From Porticoccaceae bacterium UBA1117 (GTDB lineage Bacteria > Pseudomonadota > Gammaproteobacteria > Pseudomonadales > Porticoccaceae): a stretch of DNA of 5,899 bases. This document shows positions 1 through 5,899 of the stretch, one piece after another. Position 1 is the stretch's first letter, and each line of letters begins with the position of its first letter. The notes below the pieces were generated by a model, which saw only the letters and a list, made by a program, of their open reading frames with translations, was not told where the DNA came from and ran no database searches. The stretch covers positions 15,737 through 21,635 of the forward strand of contig DCBC01000117.1 of assembly GCA_002313335.1 (NCBI GenBank), read 5' to 3'. Made by a program: the position numbers and the translations under genes.

Positions 1-1010
1 CGCGGTAGTTTTTTAATTTCTTGAAAAACCTGCGCTACGGGTAAAAATAACTCACTCGGTTTTAGAATCGGCCGCTCGGGGTCAACACTATATTCGTCGT
101 AACGGTAGTTGATGTCGGCCCAAAATTGTTCTGCAGCGACATCGATCCCCTCATCGGTAAATAACAGTAAATTGCTCGGTAAGTAATCAAATAAAGTCGC
201 AGTCTGTTCGAAAAAAAGACTTAGATAGTACTCAATGCCCTGCGGAGCGATACCCTCTTTTATGTCTCGGTAGACGGGGCAGTTAGCGGGGTCATGGTCA
301 AAAATCTCATGCCAATTATTTAAAAATTGGTTGGTGGCCTGCTTATCCATCGGGAATTCCCGTGCGGGAAGCAGCTCTATTTGATTAATATTTTCAAGAG
401 TGCGCTGGGATTCAGCATCAAATAGCCGGAGAGACTCAATGTCATCATCCATAAGATCCATTCGAAAAGGCGTTTTCACTCCCATGGGGAAAATATCAAT
501 AATCGATCCACGAAAAGCAAACTCACCGTGCTCAAAAACTGTTTCTACTCGCTTATAGCCGGCTCGACTGAGCTGATCCTGCAGTTTTGTTCGATCAAGC
601 TGGTCACCAATTGCATAGGTAAATGTTCTTGATGAGACAAAATCAATGGGTGCAGTGCGATGCATCAAGGTTGTCATCGGAACTATTAGAATACCTTGAT
701 CAGTGGTGGGCAGCTTAGCAAGGGTTTGAAGTCTTGCTGAGACAATGTCTTGGTGTGGAGAGAACATGTCGTAGGGTAATGTTTCCCAATCGGGGAAAAC
801 GAGCACGGGTAAGTCGTTCTCGTTGGCAAAAAACTTTATGGCACGACTTTGCACGGCAGCTTGTTGTGCCGACTCAGTAACAAATACCGTCAATCCTTGG
901 TGCTTAAGAGCCGCCTCAGCGACTGCAAGAGATTTTCCCGCTGAGTCTAGCCCAGACCAGCGCAGTTTGTTTCCCGGTTTTAATGCAGGATCTTGATGAA
1001 AAATGGTCAT
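1..1010 (-). CDS. mfd: Transcription-repair coupling factor Mfd, N-terminal part (cut by left edge)
   Basis: Mfd is a cytoplasmic DNA translocase that removes RNA polymerase stalled at lesions and recruits UvrA for transcription-coupled repair. The reverse strand reads open from an ATG at 1010 to the window edge, giving 336 complete codons of a protein usually near 1150 residues, so the RNA polymerase-interaction and helicase domains lie outside. The visible part is the UvrB-like, UvrA-binding module. Residues 71-89 contain FPDWETLPYD and FSPHQDI, followed by LIVPMTTLMHR (108-118), HGEFAFRG (161-168), IDIFPMG (171-177) and SQRTLENI (201-208), all close to E. coli Mfd as I remember it. The start at 1010 puts DWETLPYD within two residues of its E. 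coli position. An in-frame ATG at 1055 would add 15 residues without family support. Neither start has a strong Shine-Dalgarno. TAGAAT (1054-1059, minus strand) could be its -10 box, which would exclude the upstream ATG. Family assignment is near certain; the exact start is likely. Confidence 0.96.
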   Translation of the reverse strand, partial: MTIFHQDPALKPGNKLRWSGLDSAGKSLAVAEAALKHQGLTVFVTESAQQAAVQSRAIKFFANENDLPVLVFPDWETLPYDMFSPHQDIVSARLQTLAKLPTTDQGILIVPMTTLMHRTAPIDFVSSRTFTYAIGDQLDRTKLQDQLSRAGYKRVETVFEHGEFAFRGSIIDIFPMGVKTPFRMDLMDDDIESLRLFDAESQRTLENINQIELLPAREFPMDKQATNQFLNNWHEIFDHDPANCPVYRDIKEGIAPQGIEYYLSLFFEQTATLFDYLPSNLLLFTDEGIDVAAEQFWADINYRYDEYSVDPERPILKPSELFLPVAQVFQEIKKLP

Positions 1011-1062
1011 AGAATTTAATAAGGTCTCTTTTGATCCTGTAAAAGCTAAGAACATTCTACTG

Positions 1063-1090
1063 TTGAAAGCCCATTAATTAAATAAATAAT
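1063..1090 (+). promoter_or_regulatory. Candidate sigma70 promoter P1 for the GAPDH gene
   Basis: TTGAAA at 1063-1068 and AATAAT at 1085-1090 each match the sigma70 consensus at five of six bases, with a 16-base spacer in AT-rich DNA. Transcription would start near 1097 and leave a leader of about 86 bases before the GTG at 1183. This is consensus matching by eye only. A second candidate lies downstream at 1121-1149. Confidence 0.4.
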
Positions 1091-1120
1091 CTTTATTGGC
1101 GATGTTTACGGCCTGATTAG

Positions 1121-1149
1121 TTGCCTGTATTCATCGGTTGCAGGATAAT
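1121..1149 (+). promoter_or_regulatory. Candidate sigma70 promoter P2 for the GAPDH gene
   Basis: TTGCCT at 1121-1126 (four of six) and GATAAT at 1144-1149 (five of six) are separated by the ideal 17 bases. Transcription would begin near 1156, about 27 bases before the GTG start. If this promoter is used, the upstream in-frame TTG at 1138 cannot be the start codon, which fits the ribosome binding site evidence. The two candidates may act in tandem, or only one may be real. Confidence 0.45.
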
Positions 1150-1169
1150 CATAAAAAATATACGACCTT

Positions 1170-1174
1170 AAGGA
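1170..1174 (+). promoter_or_regulatory. Ribosome binding site that decides the GAPDH start
   Basis: AAGGA sits 8 bases upstream of the GTG at 1183. The longer in-frame candidate, TTG at 1138, has no recognisable Shine-Dalgarno sequence in front of it. This spacing is the main reason for preferring GTG 1183. Confidence 0.7.
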
Positions 1175-1182
1175 ATGAAACC

Positions 1183-2646
1183 GTGGATGATCAACAAAGA
1201 CCGTTGCCTGATGATTTTTTTAAAGACTGGAAAGATCGAGAAGCCCTAGCCGAGGGAATGATTCCGCTAATCGGTAAATTGTACCGACAAAGCAATATAT
1301 CGACCTATATGTACGGAAACAGCATGGTCAATAAGTCAGTCACCGATATCATGCAAGAACATCGGTTTGTGCGTCAGGTAGAGCATAACGAGATATCCGA
1401 GTTTGATACCTTTCCAATGCTAGAAGGGATTACTAAGCTACAACTTGGTCCTGCGCATATTGATTTGGGCAAGATGGTCGTTAAGTTCCAAAGTAGTAAT
1501 GGTGACGGTCGAACTATAGATACTTTTTTGGCCGATGAGCTGAATGATATAATAGGGTCACAGATTAAACCGCTTCCAGAGCCTCAAGACGTCGTGCTTT
1601 ATGGTTTTGGTCGTATTGGAAGGCTAATCGCTCGAATATTGGTCGATAAAGCGGGTAGCGGAGATGTGTTGCGGTTACGTGCCATTGTCATCCGAAAAGG
1701 TAAAGTTAGCCATGATTTGGAGAAGCGCGCCGCTTTGTTGCGGACAGACTCAGTGCACGGTCCATTTAAAGGAACGGTAAGAGTATTGGAAGACCAGGAT
1801 ACATTGGTAGTAAACGGTAACCCGGTTAAAGTCATCTATGCCAACTCTCCTGCGGAAGTTGACTATACCCAATATGGTATTTCAAACGCACTGATTGTCG
1901 ATAATACCGGAGTTTGGAAGGACACCGAGGGTCTTAGTGGACACCTGAGGCCCGGAGCATCAAAAGTCTTATTGACAGCACCTGCGGGTGATGATATTCC
2001 TAATATTGTTTATGGTGTCAATCATGATCAGATTACTGAAGATCGTCAGATTATCTCTGCTGCGTCTTGTACAACTAATGCGATTGTCCCCGTTCTTAAA
2101 TGTTTACTGGATGAATTTGGGATCAACAGCGGACATGTGGAAACAGTGCATGCTTATACTAACGATCAAAACTTAATTGATAACTACCATAAAGGCGGTC
2201 GTCGCGGACGCAGTGCTGCATTAAATATGGTACTAACATCAACCGGAGCCGCCAAAGCAGTATCCAAAGTAATTCCTGAGTTAAAAGGCAAGTTAACGGG
2301 TAATGCGATACGAGTTCCAACGCCCAACGTCTCTATGGCAATTTTGAATCTTCAATTGGGCAAAGACACGACAGTTGAGGAGATTAACGAGTTTCTGCGT
2401 CAAAAAGCGCTGCACTCTAGTATGCAGCAACAGATTGGATATACCGCCTCTACCGAAGCGGTGTCAACGGATTTCGTTGGTTCTAGGCAGGCCTGCGTGC
2501 TTGATGCGCAAGCGACTATTGTCGATGGTAACAGCTGTGTTCTTTACTGCTGGTATGACAATGAATTTGGATATAGCTGTCAGGTAGTTAGATGTCTTGA
2601 AAAATTTGCTGGTGTTGTTTGGCCGAGCTATCCCAAAAAGTCATAG
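1183..2646 (+). CDS. Long-form glyceraldehyde-3-phosphate dehydrogenase with N-terminal extension
   Basis: This enzyme is expected to interconvert glyceraldehyde-3-phosphate and 1,3-bisphosphoglycerate in the cytoplasm. From GTG 1183 it has 487 residues, against about 330 for ordinary GAPDH; the extra length is an N-terminal region of roughly 133 residues without a domain I can name. The GAPDH core follows: the Rossmann motif YGFGRIGR (140-147), the active-site segment SCTTN with Cys296, the base His323 in TVHAYTNDQ, TSTGAAK (352-358), the phosphate-binding Arg377 in RVPTP, and WYDNEFGY near the C terminus (457-464). All catalytic landmarks are present. The acidic residue that normally ends the second Rossmann strand and selects NAD is replaced by Arg171 (AIVIRKGK), so NADP(H) use or dual specificity is plausible; this is inference. 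It is transcribed divergently from mfd and closed by its own terminator. Extended GAPDH-like proteins of this type occur in Pseudomonas and relatives beside mfd and nqr. The family is secure; the direction and cofactor are not. Confidence 0.95.
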   Translation: MDDQQRPLPDDFFKDWKDREALAEGMIPLIGKLYRQSNISTYMYGNSMVNKSVTDIMQEHRFVRQVEHNEISEFDTFPMLEGITKLQLGPAHIDLGKMVVKFQSSNGDGRTIDTFLADELNDIIGSQIKPLPEPQDVVLYGFGRIGRLIARILVDKAGSGDVLRLRAIVIRKGKVSHDLEKRAALLRTDSVHGPFKGTVRVLEDQDTLVVNGNPVKVIYANSPAEVDYTQYGISNALIVDNTGVWKDTEGLSGHLRPGASKVLLTAPAGDDIPNIVYGVNHDQITEDRQIISAASCTTNAIVPVLKCLLDEFGINSGHVETVHAYTNDQNLIDNYHKGGRRGRSAALNMVLTSTGAAKAVSKVIPELKGKLTGNAIRVPTPNVSMAILNLQLGKDTTVEEINEFLRQKALHSSMQQQIGYTASTEAVSTDFVGSRQACVLDAQATIVDGNSCVLYCWYDNEFGYSCQVVRCLEKFAGVVWPSYPKKS

Positions 2647-2670
2647 TCCGAATTATAAATAACACCGTAG

Positions 2671-2699
2671 AGAAGCCCATAACAGCGGGCTTTTTTTTT
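2671..2699 (+). terminator. Intrinsic terminator after the GAPDH gene
   Basis: AAGCCC (2673-2678) pairs with GGGCTT (2687-2692) around an 8-base loop, and the stem runs into nine consecutive T (2691-2699). Two outer pairs, one of them G-T, can extend it. It lies 25 bases after the GAPDH stop codon and separates that gene from nqr. Confidence 0.88.
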
Positions 2700-2790
2700 G
2701 GTCAAAATTTGAGCATCACATTAAGATATACACAACCAATAAAAAAACCTTACTTTTCTTGGTAGTTTGAGCGTTTTGGTGCTTTAACTG

Positions 2791-2820
2791 CTGGCATCGG
2801 CGTCGCTAGACCCTTATAAT
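2791..2820 (+). promoter_or_regulatory. Candidate sigma70 promoter of the nqr operon
   Basis: TATAAT at 2815-2820 is a perfect -10 box. CTGGCA at 2791-2796 matches the -35 consensus at four of six positions with an 18-base spacer. It is the best promoter-like site I found between the GAPDH terminator and nqrA, with predicted initiation near 2827. Activity is inferred from sequence alone. Confidence 0.5.
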
Positions 2821-2865
2821 CTCGCGCATAAAATCTTGCTCTTAAAAAAAACGCAGGAAGCCGGC

Positions 2866-2889
2866 GTGAAATTCGTCAGGTTTGAGTGA
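2866..2889 (+). other. Possible 7-codon leader ORF (MKFVRFE)
   Basis: GTG AAA TTC GTC AGG TTT GAG TGA is preceded by AGGAAG (2855-2860) at a 5-base spacing, which is a usable ribosome binding site. It lies inside the predicted nqr leader, 18 bases before a hairpin followed by a T run, so it could be a regulatory leader peptide. So short a frame can arise by chance, and its codons do not point to one amino acid as in classical attenuators. Low confidence. Confidence 0.15.
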
Positions 2890-2907
2890 AACAGCGGTTG
2901 AAAATCT

Positions 2908-2936
2908 AAGGCGTCATTGGAAATTGACGACTTTTT
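2908..2936 (+). promoter_or_regulatory. Attenuator-like hairpin with T run in the nqr leader
   Basis: CGTCA (2912-2916) pairs perfectly with TGACG (2925-2929) around an 8-base loop. AAG (2908-2910) pairs with CTT (2931-2933) beyond one G-A mismatch, and T residues continue to 2936. The shape resembles a weak intrinsic terminator 46 bases before nqrA, but the stem is short and only moderately GC-rich, so termination would be inefficient at best. Confidence 0.3.
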
Positions 2937-2953
2937 AATTGTGCTTAATAGCC

Positions 2954-2968
2954 TTCACGCAGTGTGAA
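2954..2968. repeat. 15-base near-palindrome upstream of nqrA
   Basis: TTCACGCAGTGTGAA has arms TTCAC and GTGAA that match perfectly. Counted as a dyad about its central A, six of the seven base pairs are symmetric. It lies 14 bases before the nqrA ATG and well downstream of the candidate promoter. It could be a small RNA hairpin affecting ribosome access or a protein-binding dyad; I cannot assign it to a known regulator. It is not a CRP site, whose half-sites have the opposite orientation. Confidence 0.35.
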
Positions 2969-2982
2969 AATTGGTAAAATCT

Positions 2983-4323
2983 ATGATTAAAGTTCGTCGC
3001 GGTTTGGATCTTCCCATAGCAGGACTTCCAGAGCAGGTAATTCATGAAGGCCCAGCGATCAGCCAGGTAGGGTTAATTGGATCAGACTATCATGGAATGA
3101 AACCTACCATGGCGGTCAGAGAAGGTGATCTAGTAAAGGTTGGCCAGCTACTTTTTACCGACAAAAAAAATGAATCTGCAAAATTTACAGCTCCAGCCGC
3201 AGGCAAGGTCGTTGCCATTAATCGTGGCGAACGCAGAATTTTTCAGTCCTTGGTGATTGATATTGATGGCGAAGATGCAGAGACGTTTCCAGTGTTTGCT
3301 GAGGACACGCTGCTAAAGCTAGATCGTAGCGTCGCTATCGAAAATTTAGTTAACTCTGGGCATTGGGTAGCCTTGAGAACTCGCCCATTTTCAAAAGTAC
3401 CCAGTGCGGATTCAATTGCCAACTCGATTTTTGTCACAGCGATGGATACTAATCCTCTGGCGACGGACCCCACTGTGGTCATAGCGGAGAGGGCAGATGA
3501 TTTTGCTAATGGATTAAGGGTATTAACACGTTTAACTGACGGTCCAGTAAATGTATGTGCCGCACCGAGTGTATCAATTCCAGGTAATGACATTGAGGGG
3601 GTGCGCGAGATCAACTTTAGCGGGCCACATCCTGCCGGTTTAGCGGGGACACATATTCACTTAGTTGACCCTGTCAGCGCTAACAAAACAGTATGGTCTA
3701 TTGGATATCAAGATGTTATCGCCATTGGACACCTATTTACGACTGGTAACATTGATATTCGCAGAGTGATTTCTCTGGCAGGGCCTCAAGTGACGCAACC
3801 GAGGTTGCTGGCGACACGGCTTGGTGCCAACGTCAATCAATTAGTGATCGGTGAATTAGTCAATGATGAGAATAGAGTCATCTCAGGTTCTGTTCTGTCA
3901 GGACGTAAGGCGGCTTCTGTTTTTGCGTTTTTGGGACGTTATCATGATCAGCTGTCAGTCATTCAAGAAGGACGTGAACGGCAACCGCTTCATTACCTTC
4001 GTCTAGGCTTCGATAAGCATTCGGCGCTCCCTGCCTTTGTCTCATCTTTTAGTAAAAAGTTGTTTAACATGACCACCAGTACCAACGGCAGCGAGCGAGC
4101 AATGGTCCCGGTGGGTGGTTATGAGAGAGTTACAGCGCTAGATATTTTGCCCATTCAACTGCTGCGCTCGTTAATTGTAAGCGACACTCAGATGGCTCAA
4201 AGCCTGGGATGTCTGGAACTAGATGAGGACGATGTGGGCCTCTACACCTACGTCTGCGTGGGAAAGCATGAATATGGTCGCATACTGCGCGACAATCTGA
4301 CCAAAATAGAGAAGGAGGGTTAA
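2983..4323 (+). CDS. nqrA: Na+-translocating NADH:quinone reductase subunit A
   Basis: NqrA is the large cytoplasmic subunit of the Na+-NQR complex, attached to the membrane face through NqrB and associated in the literature with ubiquinone and inhibitor binding. From ATG 2983 it has 446 residues, the same length I recall for Vibrio cholerae NqrA, and begins with the conserved [14 protein letters not shown]. The in-frame TTG at 2971 would only add four residues and is not preferred. An RnfC-like barrel region covers about residues 30-95 ([25 protein letters not shown]). Conserved blocks follow: RTRPFSKVP (132-140), [10 protein letters not shown] (151-160), [11 protein letters not shown] (214-224), SLAGP (264-268), ISGSVLSG (300-307), GRYHDQLSV (318-326) and [10 protein letters not shown] (361-370). 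It ends LTKIEKEG like other NqrA proteins and lacks the iron-sulfur region of the related RnfC. The Shine-Dalgarno sequence is weak, unlike those of nqrB and nqrC. It is the first gene of the operon, and nqrB starts 4 bases after its stop codon. Confidence 0.98.
   Translation: MIKVRRGLDLPIAGLPEQVIHEGPAISQVGLIGSDYHGMKPTMAVREGDLVKVGQLLFTDKKNESAKFTAPAAGKVVAINRGERRIFQSLVIDIDGEDAETFPVFAEDTLLKLDRSVAIENLVNSGHWVALRTRPFSKVPSADSIANSIFVTAMDTNPLATDPTVVIAERADDFANGLRVLTRLTDGPVNVCAAPSVSIPGNDIEGVREINFSGPHPAGLAGTHIHLVDPVSANKTVWSIGYQDVIAIGHLFTTGNIDIRRVISLAGPQVTQPRLLATRLGANVNQLVIGELVNDENRVISGSVLSGRKAASVFAFLGRYHDQLSVIQEGRERQPLHYLRLGFDKHSALPAFVSSFSKKLFNMTTSTNGSERAMVPVGGYERVTALDILPIQLLRSLIVSDTQMAQSLGCLELDEDDVGLYTYVCVGKHEYGRILRDNLTKIEKEG
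4312..4318 (+). promoter_or_regulatory. Strong ribosome binding site for nqrB
   Basis: AAGGAGG lies within the last codons of nqrA and 9 bases before the GTG at 4328. It decides that start over the adjacent TTG at 4331 and shows that nqrB translation is coupled in position to the end of nqrA. Confidence 0.85.
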
Positions 4324-4327
4324 GACA

Positions 4328-5521
4328 GTGTTGCGTAAGCTATTTGACAAATATGAGCCACATTTCCACGAAGGTGGTAAATGGGAAAAGTTCTATGCCT
4401 TGTTTGAAGCCGTAGATACAGCAATGTTTAAACCGGCGGACATTACCAAGAATAGCTCGCACGTGCGCGACAATATTGACCTTAAGCGTGTGATGATCAC
4501 CGTTTGGGTTGCTACGTTTCCTGCAATGTTCTTCGGCATGTGGAATGTTGGTTTTCAAGCCAATACTATAATGGCTGAAATGGGTATGGCTTCTCAAGAG
4601 GGGCTTCGTGGTATCTTTATTGGCCTATTGGCTGGCTACGACGCGACCAGTATTTGGGATAACATCGTCCATGGAGCGGCTTACTTTTTACCGATTTATG
4701 CAACGACCTTTATTGTTGGTATTTTTTGGGAGGTTTTGTTCGCTAGTGTCAGAGGTCATGAAGTTAACGAAGGTGCCTTTGTTACTACTATTCTTTTCGC
4801 ACTGTGCTGTCCCCCTGATCTGCCACTTTGGATGGTTGCTTTTGGTATTAGCTTTGGCATTGTCATTGGCAAAGAAGTGTTTGGTGGTACCGGTAAGAAC
4901 TTCCTGAATCCAGCGTTAACCGGACGTGCATTCTTATACTTTGCATACCCAGCATACATGAGTGGTGATGCAGTTTGGACAGCCGTTGACGGCTATACTG
5001 GTGCTACTATGCTGTCAGTTGCTGCTACAGAAGGTGTTGCAGTTATGGAGCAAGGCGCCTCGTGGATGCAGTCATTTATTGGCACGATTCATGGCTCCAT
5101 TGGAGAAACCTCTACGCTTGCCATACTAATGGGCGGGTCATTGCTACTACTGACTAAAATTGCCTCTTGGAGAATCATCACAGGTGTCTTAGTTGGTTCT
5201 GCGCTCTTGGCATCCTTGTTCAACGCTATTGATTCAACTAACCCTATGTTTGCCTTACCGTTCTACTGGCACTGGGTGATTGGCGGGTTTGCGTTTGGCG
5301 CGATCTTTATGGCCACCGATCCGGTGTCTGCGGCTATGACCAATAACGGCAAGTTTTGGTATGGCATGTTAATTGGTGTAATGGTTATTTTAATTCGTGT
5401 AGTGAACCCAGCCTTCCCTGAAGGAATGATGCTGGCAATCTTGTTTGCCAATTTGTTTGCGCCATTGATTGATCACTTTGTGGTGAATGCGAATATCAAA
5501 AGGAGAATGGCTCGTGGCTAA
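4328..5521 (+). CDS. nqrB: Na+-translocating NADH:quinone reductase subunit B (covalent FMN)
   Basis: NqrB is an integral inner-membrane subunit of Na+-NQR, homologous to RnfD. It carries a covalently attached FMN and takes part in quinone reduction and Na+ movement. The 397-residue product starts at GTG 4328 and is somewhat shorter than the roughly 415 residues of Vibrio NqrB, mainly in the loop after the first membrane segment (about 75-115). The soluble N terminus has [13 protein letters not shown] and [12 protein letters not shown]. Hydrophobic helices fill about 55-75, 117-140, 150-190, 263-300, 313-335 and 343-380. DGYTGAT (221-227) is the flavinylation motif, with Thr227 as the expected FMN attachment residue. 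HEVNEG (144-149), [16 protein letters not shown] (182-197), FMATDPVSA (327-335) and [20 protein letters not shown] (360-379) are highly conserved. The Gly-Gly pair known from Vibrio near the inhibitor site is here Gly131-Ile132. The gene overlaps nqrC by 8 bases. Confidence 0.98.
   Translation: MLRKLFDKYEPHFHEGGKWEKFYALFEAVDTAMFKPADITKNSSHVRDNIDLKRVMITVWVATFPAMFFGMWNVGFQANTIMAEMGMASQEGLRGIFIGLLAGYDATSIWDNIVHGAAYFLPIYATTFIVGIFWEVLFASVRGHEVNEGAFVTTILFALCCPPDLPLWMVAFGISFGIVIGKEVFGGTGKNFLNPALTGRAFLYFAYPAYMSGDAVWTAVDGYTGATMLSVAATEGVAVMEQGASWMQSFIGTIHGSIGETSTLAILMGGSLLLLTKIASWRIITGVLVGSALLASLFNAIDSTNPMFALPFYWHWVIGGFAFGAIFMATDPVSAAMTNNGKFWYGMLIGVMVILIRVVNPAFPEGMMLAILFANLFAPLIDHFVVNANIKRRMARG
5501..5505 (+). 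promoter_or_regulatory. Ribosome binding site for nqrC inside nqrB
   Basis: AGGAG, embedded in the final Lys-Arg-Arg codons of nqrB, stands 8 bases before the GTG at 5514. It fixes the nqrC start in the overlap with the nqrB stop codon. Confidence 0.8.
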
Positions 5522-5899
5522 CGAATCAGTTCAAAAAACCCTTGGCGTTGCTCTTGTGCTTTGCATTGTCTGTGCCGTTGTGGTTTCCAGCGCGGCGGTT
5601 ATGTTACGACCAACTCAGGAAGCCAATAAGCTCTTAGACTTGAAAACTAATATCCTGGCGTCAGCCGGACTGCTCAAGGCTGATATTGATGTCGAGACTC
5701 AGTTCGCCCAGATCAGCACTCGAGTCGTCGATCTTGGAACGGGTCGCTTCACCGATGAGATTGATCCGAGTACGTTTGATCAACGAAAGTCGTCCAAAGA
5801 TCCGGCGATGTCTGTCGCCTTATCTCCCGATGAGGACCCGGCTAAGATTAAACGGCGCGAAAACTACGCCACGGTTTATATTGTTGAAGGGCAGCAGGG
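5514..5899 (+). CDS. nqrC: Na+-translocating NADH:quinone reductase subunit C, N-terminal part (cut by right edge)
   Basis: NqrC is a membrane-anchored periplasmic subunit of Na+-NQR that carries a second covalent FMN in the electron path. Only 128 complete codons of about 260 are present, and the frame is open to the window end. One N-terminal membrane segment spans roughly residues 9-31 ([10 protein letters not shown], then [10 protein letters not shown]) and anchors the protein. The periplasmic part starts with [18 protein letters not shown] and contains RVVDLGTG (70-77), [10 protein letters not shown] (88-97) and KIKRREN (111-117), matching Vibrio NqrC in order and spacing. The flavinylation Ser/Thr-Gly-Ala-Thr motif, expected around residue 225, lies outside, so its presence cannot be judged. 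The start is the GTG at 5514, overlapping the last codons of nqrB by 8 bases, which implies translational coupling. The remaining nqrDEF genes are expected downstream. Confidence 0.96.
   Translation, partial: MANESVQKTLGVALVLCIVCAVVVSSAAVMLRPTQEANKLLDLKTNILASAGLLKADIDVETQFAQISTRVVDLGTGRFTDEIDPSTFDQRKSSKDPAMSVALSPDEDPAKIKRRENYATVYIVEGQQ

Larger units (their letters stand above)
2700..2982 (+). other. Gene-free region and leader upstream of nqrA
   Basis: No gene of normal length is seen between the terminator and nqrA. The first 90 bases are AT-rich with nothing I can interpret. A candidate promoter at 2791-2820 would give a transcript starting near 2827, hence an untranslated leader of about 155 bases. 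That leader holds AGGAAG (2855-2860) before a 7-codon GTG frame (2866-2889), a hairpin followed by T residues (2908-2936), and a near-palindrome at 2954-2968. I recognise no known riboswitch class. Confidence 0.6.

Noticed and set aside
1011..1055. Longer mfd start at the ATG complementary to 1053-1055
   Set aside because: It adds 15 residues beyond the family N terminus, has no clear ribosome binding site, and coincides with a TAGAAT that could be the mfd -10 box.
1074..1090. AT-rich palindromic TTAATTAA and neighbouring AT repeats between mfd and the GAPDH gene
   Set aside because: Such low-complexity AT sequence is normal around a promoter -10 region and gives no specific evidence for an operator or origin.
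1175..1252. A short ATG frame starting at 1175 just after the AAGGA site, overlapping the GAPDH start
   Set aside because: It has only 25 codons, sits just one base after the AAGGA, lies out of frame with the GAPDH and shows no recognisable motif; the GTG frame carries the conserved protein.
1599..1835. A 78-codon open frame on the minus strand within the GAPDH gene
   Set aside because: It is antisense to the conserved Rossmann region and carries no motif of its own.
2866..2969. Three copies of GTGAAA (2866, 2886, 2964) in the nqr leader as possible regulator-binding repeats
   Set aside because: The spacing is irregular (20 and 78 bases), the unit is only six bases long and flanks do not match, so chance is sufficient explanation.
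3243..3614. A 123-codon open frame on the minus strand within nqrA
   Set aside because: It lies antisense to a fully conserved nqrA, has no recognisable motif and no independent start signal; it is a shadow frame.

Overview
The window looks like chromosomal core DNA of a gammaproteobacterium, probably marine or a Pseudomonas/Alteromonas/Cellvibrio-type relative. Three things suggest this. It carries the start of an operon for the Na+-translocating NADH:quinone reductase (Na+-NQR). The nqr proteins read closer to my memory of the Pseudomonas versions than to the Vibrio ones. The order mfd / long GAPDH / nqr also recalls Pseudomonas aeruginosa, where from memory mfd and a long GAPDH-like gene lie beside nqrA. 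By eye the base composition is balanced to slightly AT-rich. No mobile element, CRISPR array, tRNA, rRNA or large repeat was seen.

Layout. Positions 1-1010 (minus strand) hold the N-terminal third of mfd, the transcription-repair coupling factor, cut by the left edge. A 172-base divergent intergenic region with two possible forward promoters follows. Positions 1183-2646 (plus) encode a long, N-terminally extended glyceraldehyde-3-phosphate dehydrogenase that most likely starts at a GTG with a good ribosome binding site. An intrinsic terminator at 2671-2699 closes that unit. The gene-free stretch 2647-2982 holds this terminator, a candidate promoter (2791-2820), and a leader of about 155 bases with a possible 7-codon ORF, a hairpin followed by a short T run, and a near-palindrome just before nqrA. 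Then come nqrA (2983-4323), nqrB (4328-5521) and the first 128 codons of nqrC (5514 to the right edge), tightly packed as one operon.

How the genes work together. NqrA, NqrB and NqrC are subunits of the six-subunit inner-membrane pump NqrABCDEF, which oxidises NADH, reduces ubiquinone and exports Na+. NqrB carries a covalent FMN and NqrC a second one, whose attachment site lies beyond the window. The GAPDH-like enzyme belongs to central carbon metabolism and could affect NAD(P)H supply, but it has its own terminator and is probably not co-transcribed with nqr. Mfd is unrelated and divergently transcribed.

No previously undescribed system is evident. The points most worth checking are the missing NAD-selecting Asp in the GAPDH, a Gly-to-Ile difference at a quinone/inhibitor-site glycine of NqrB, and the structured nqr leader.
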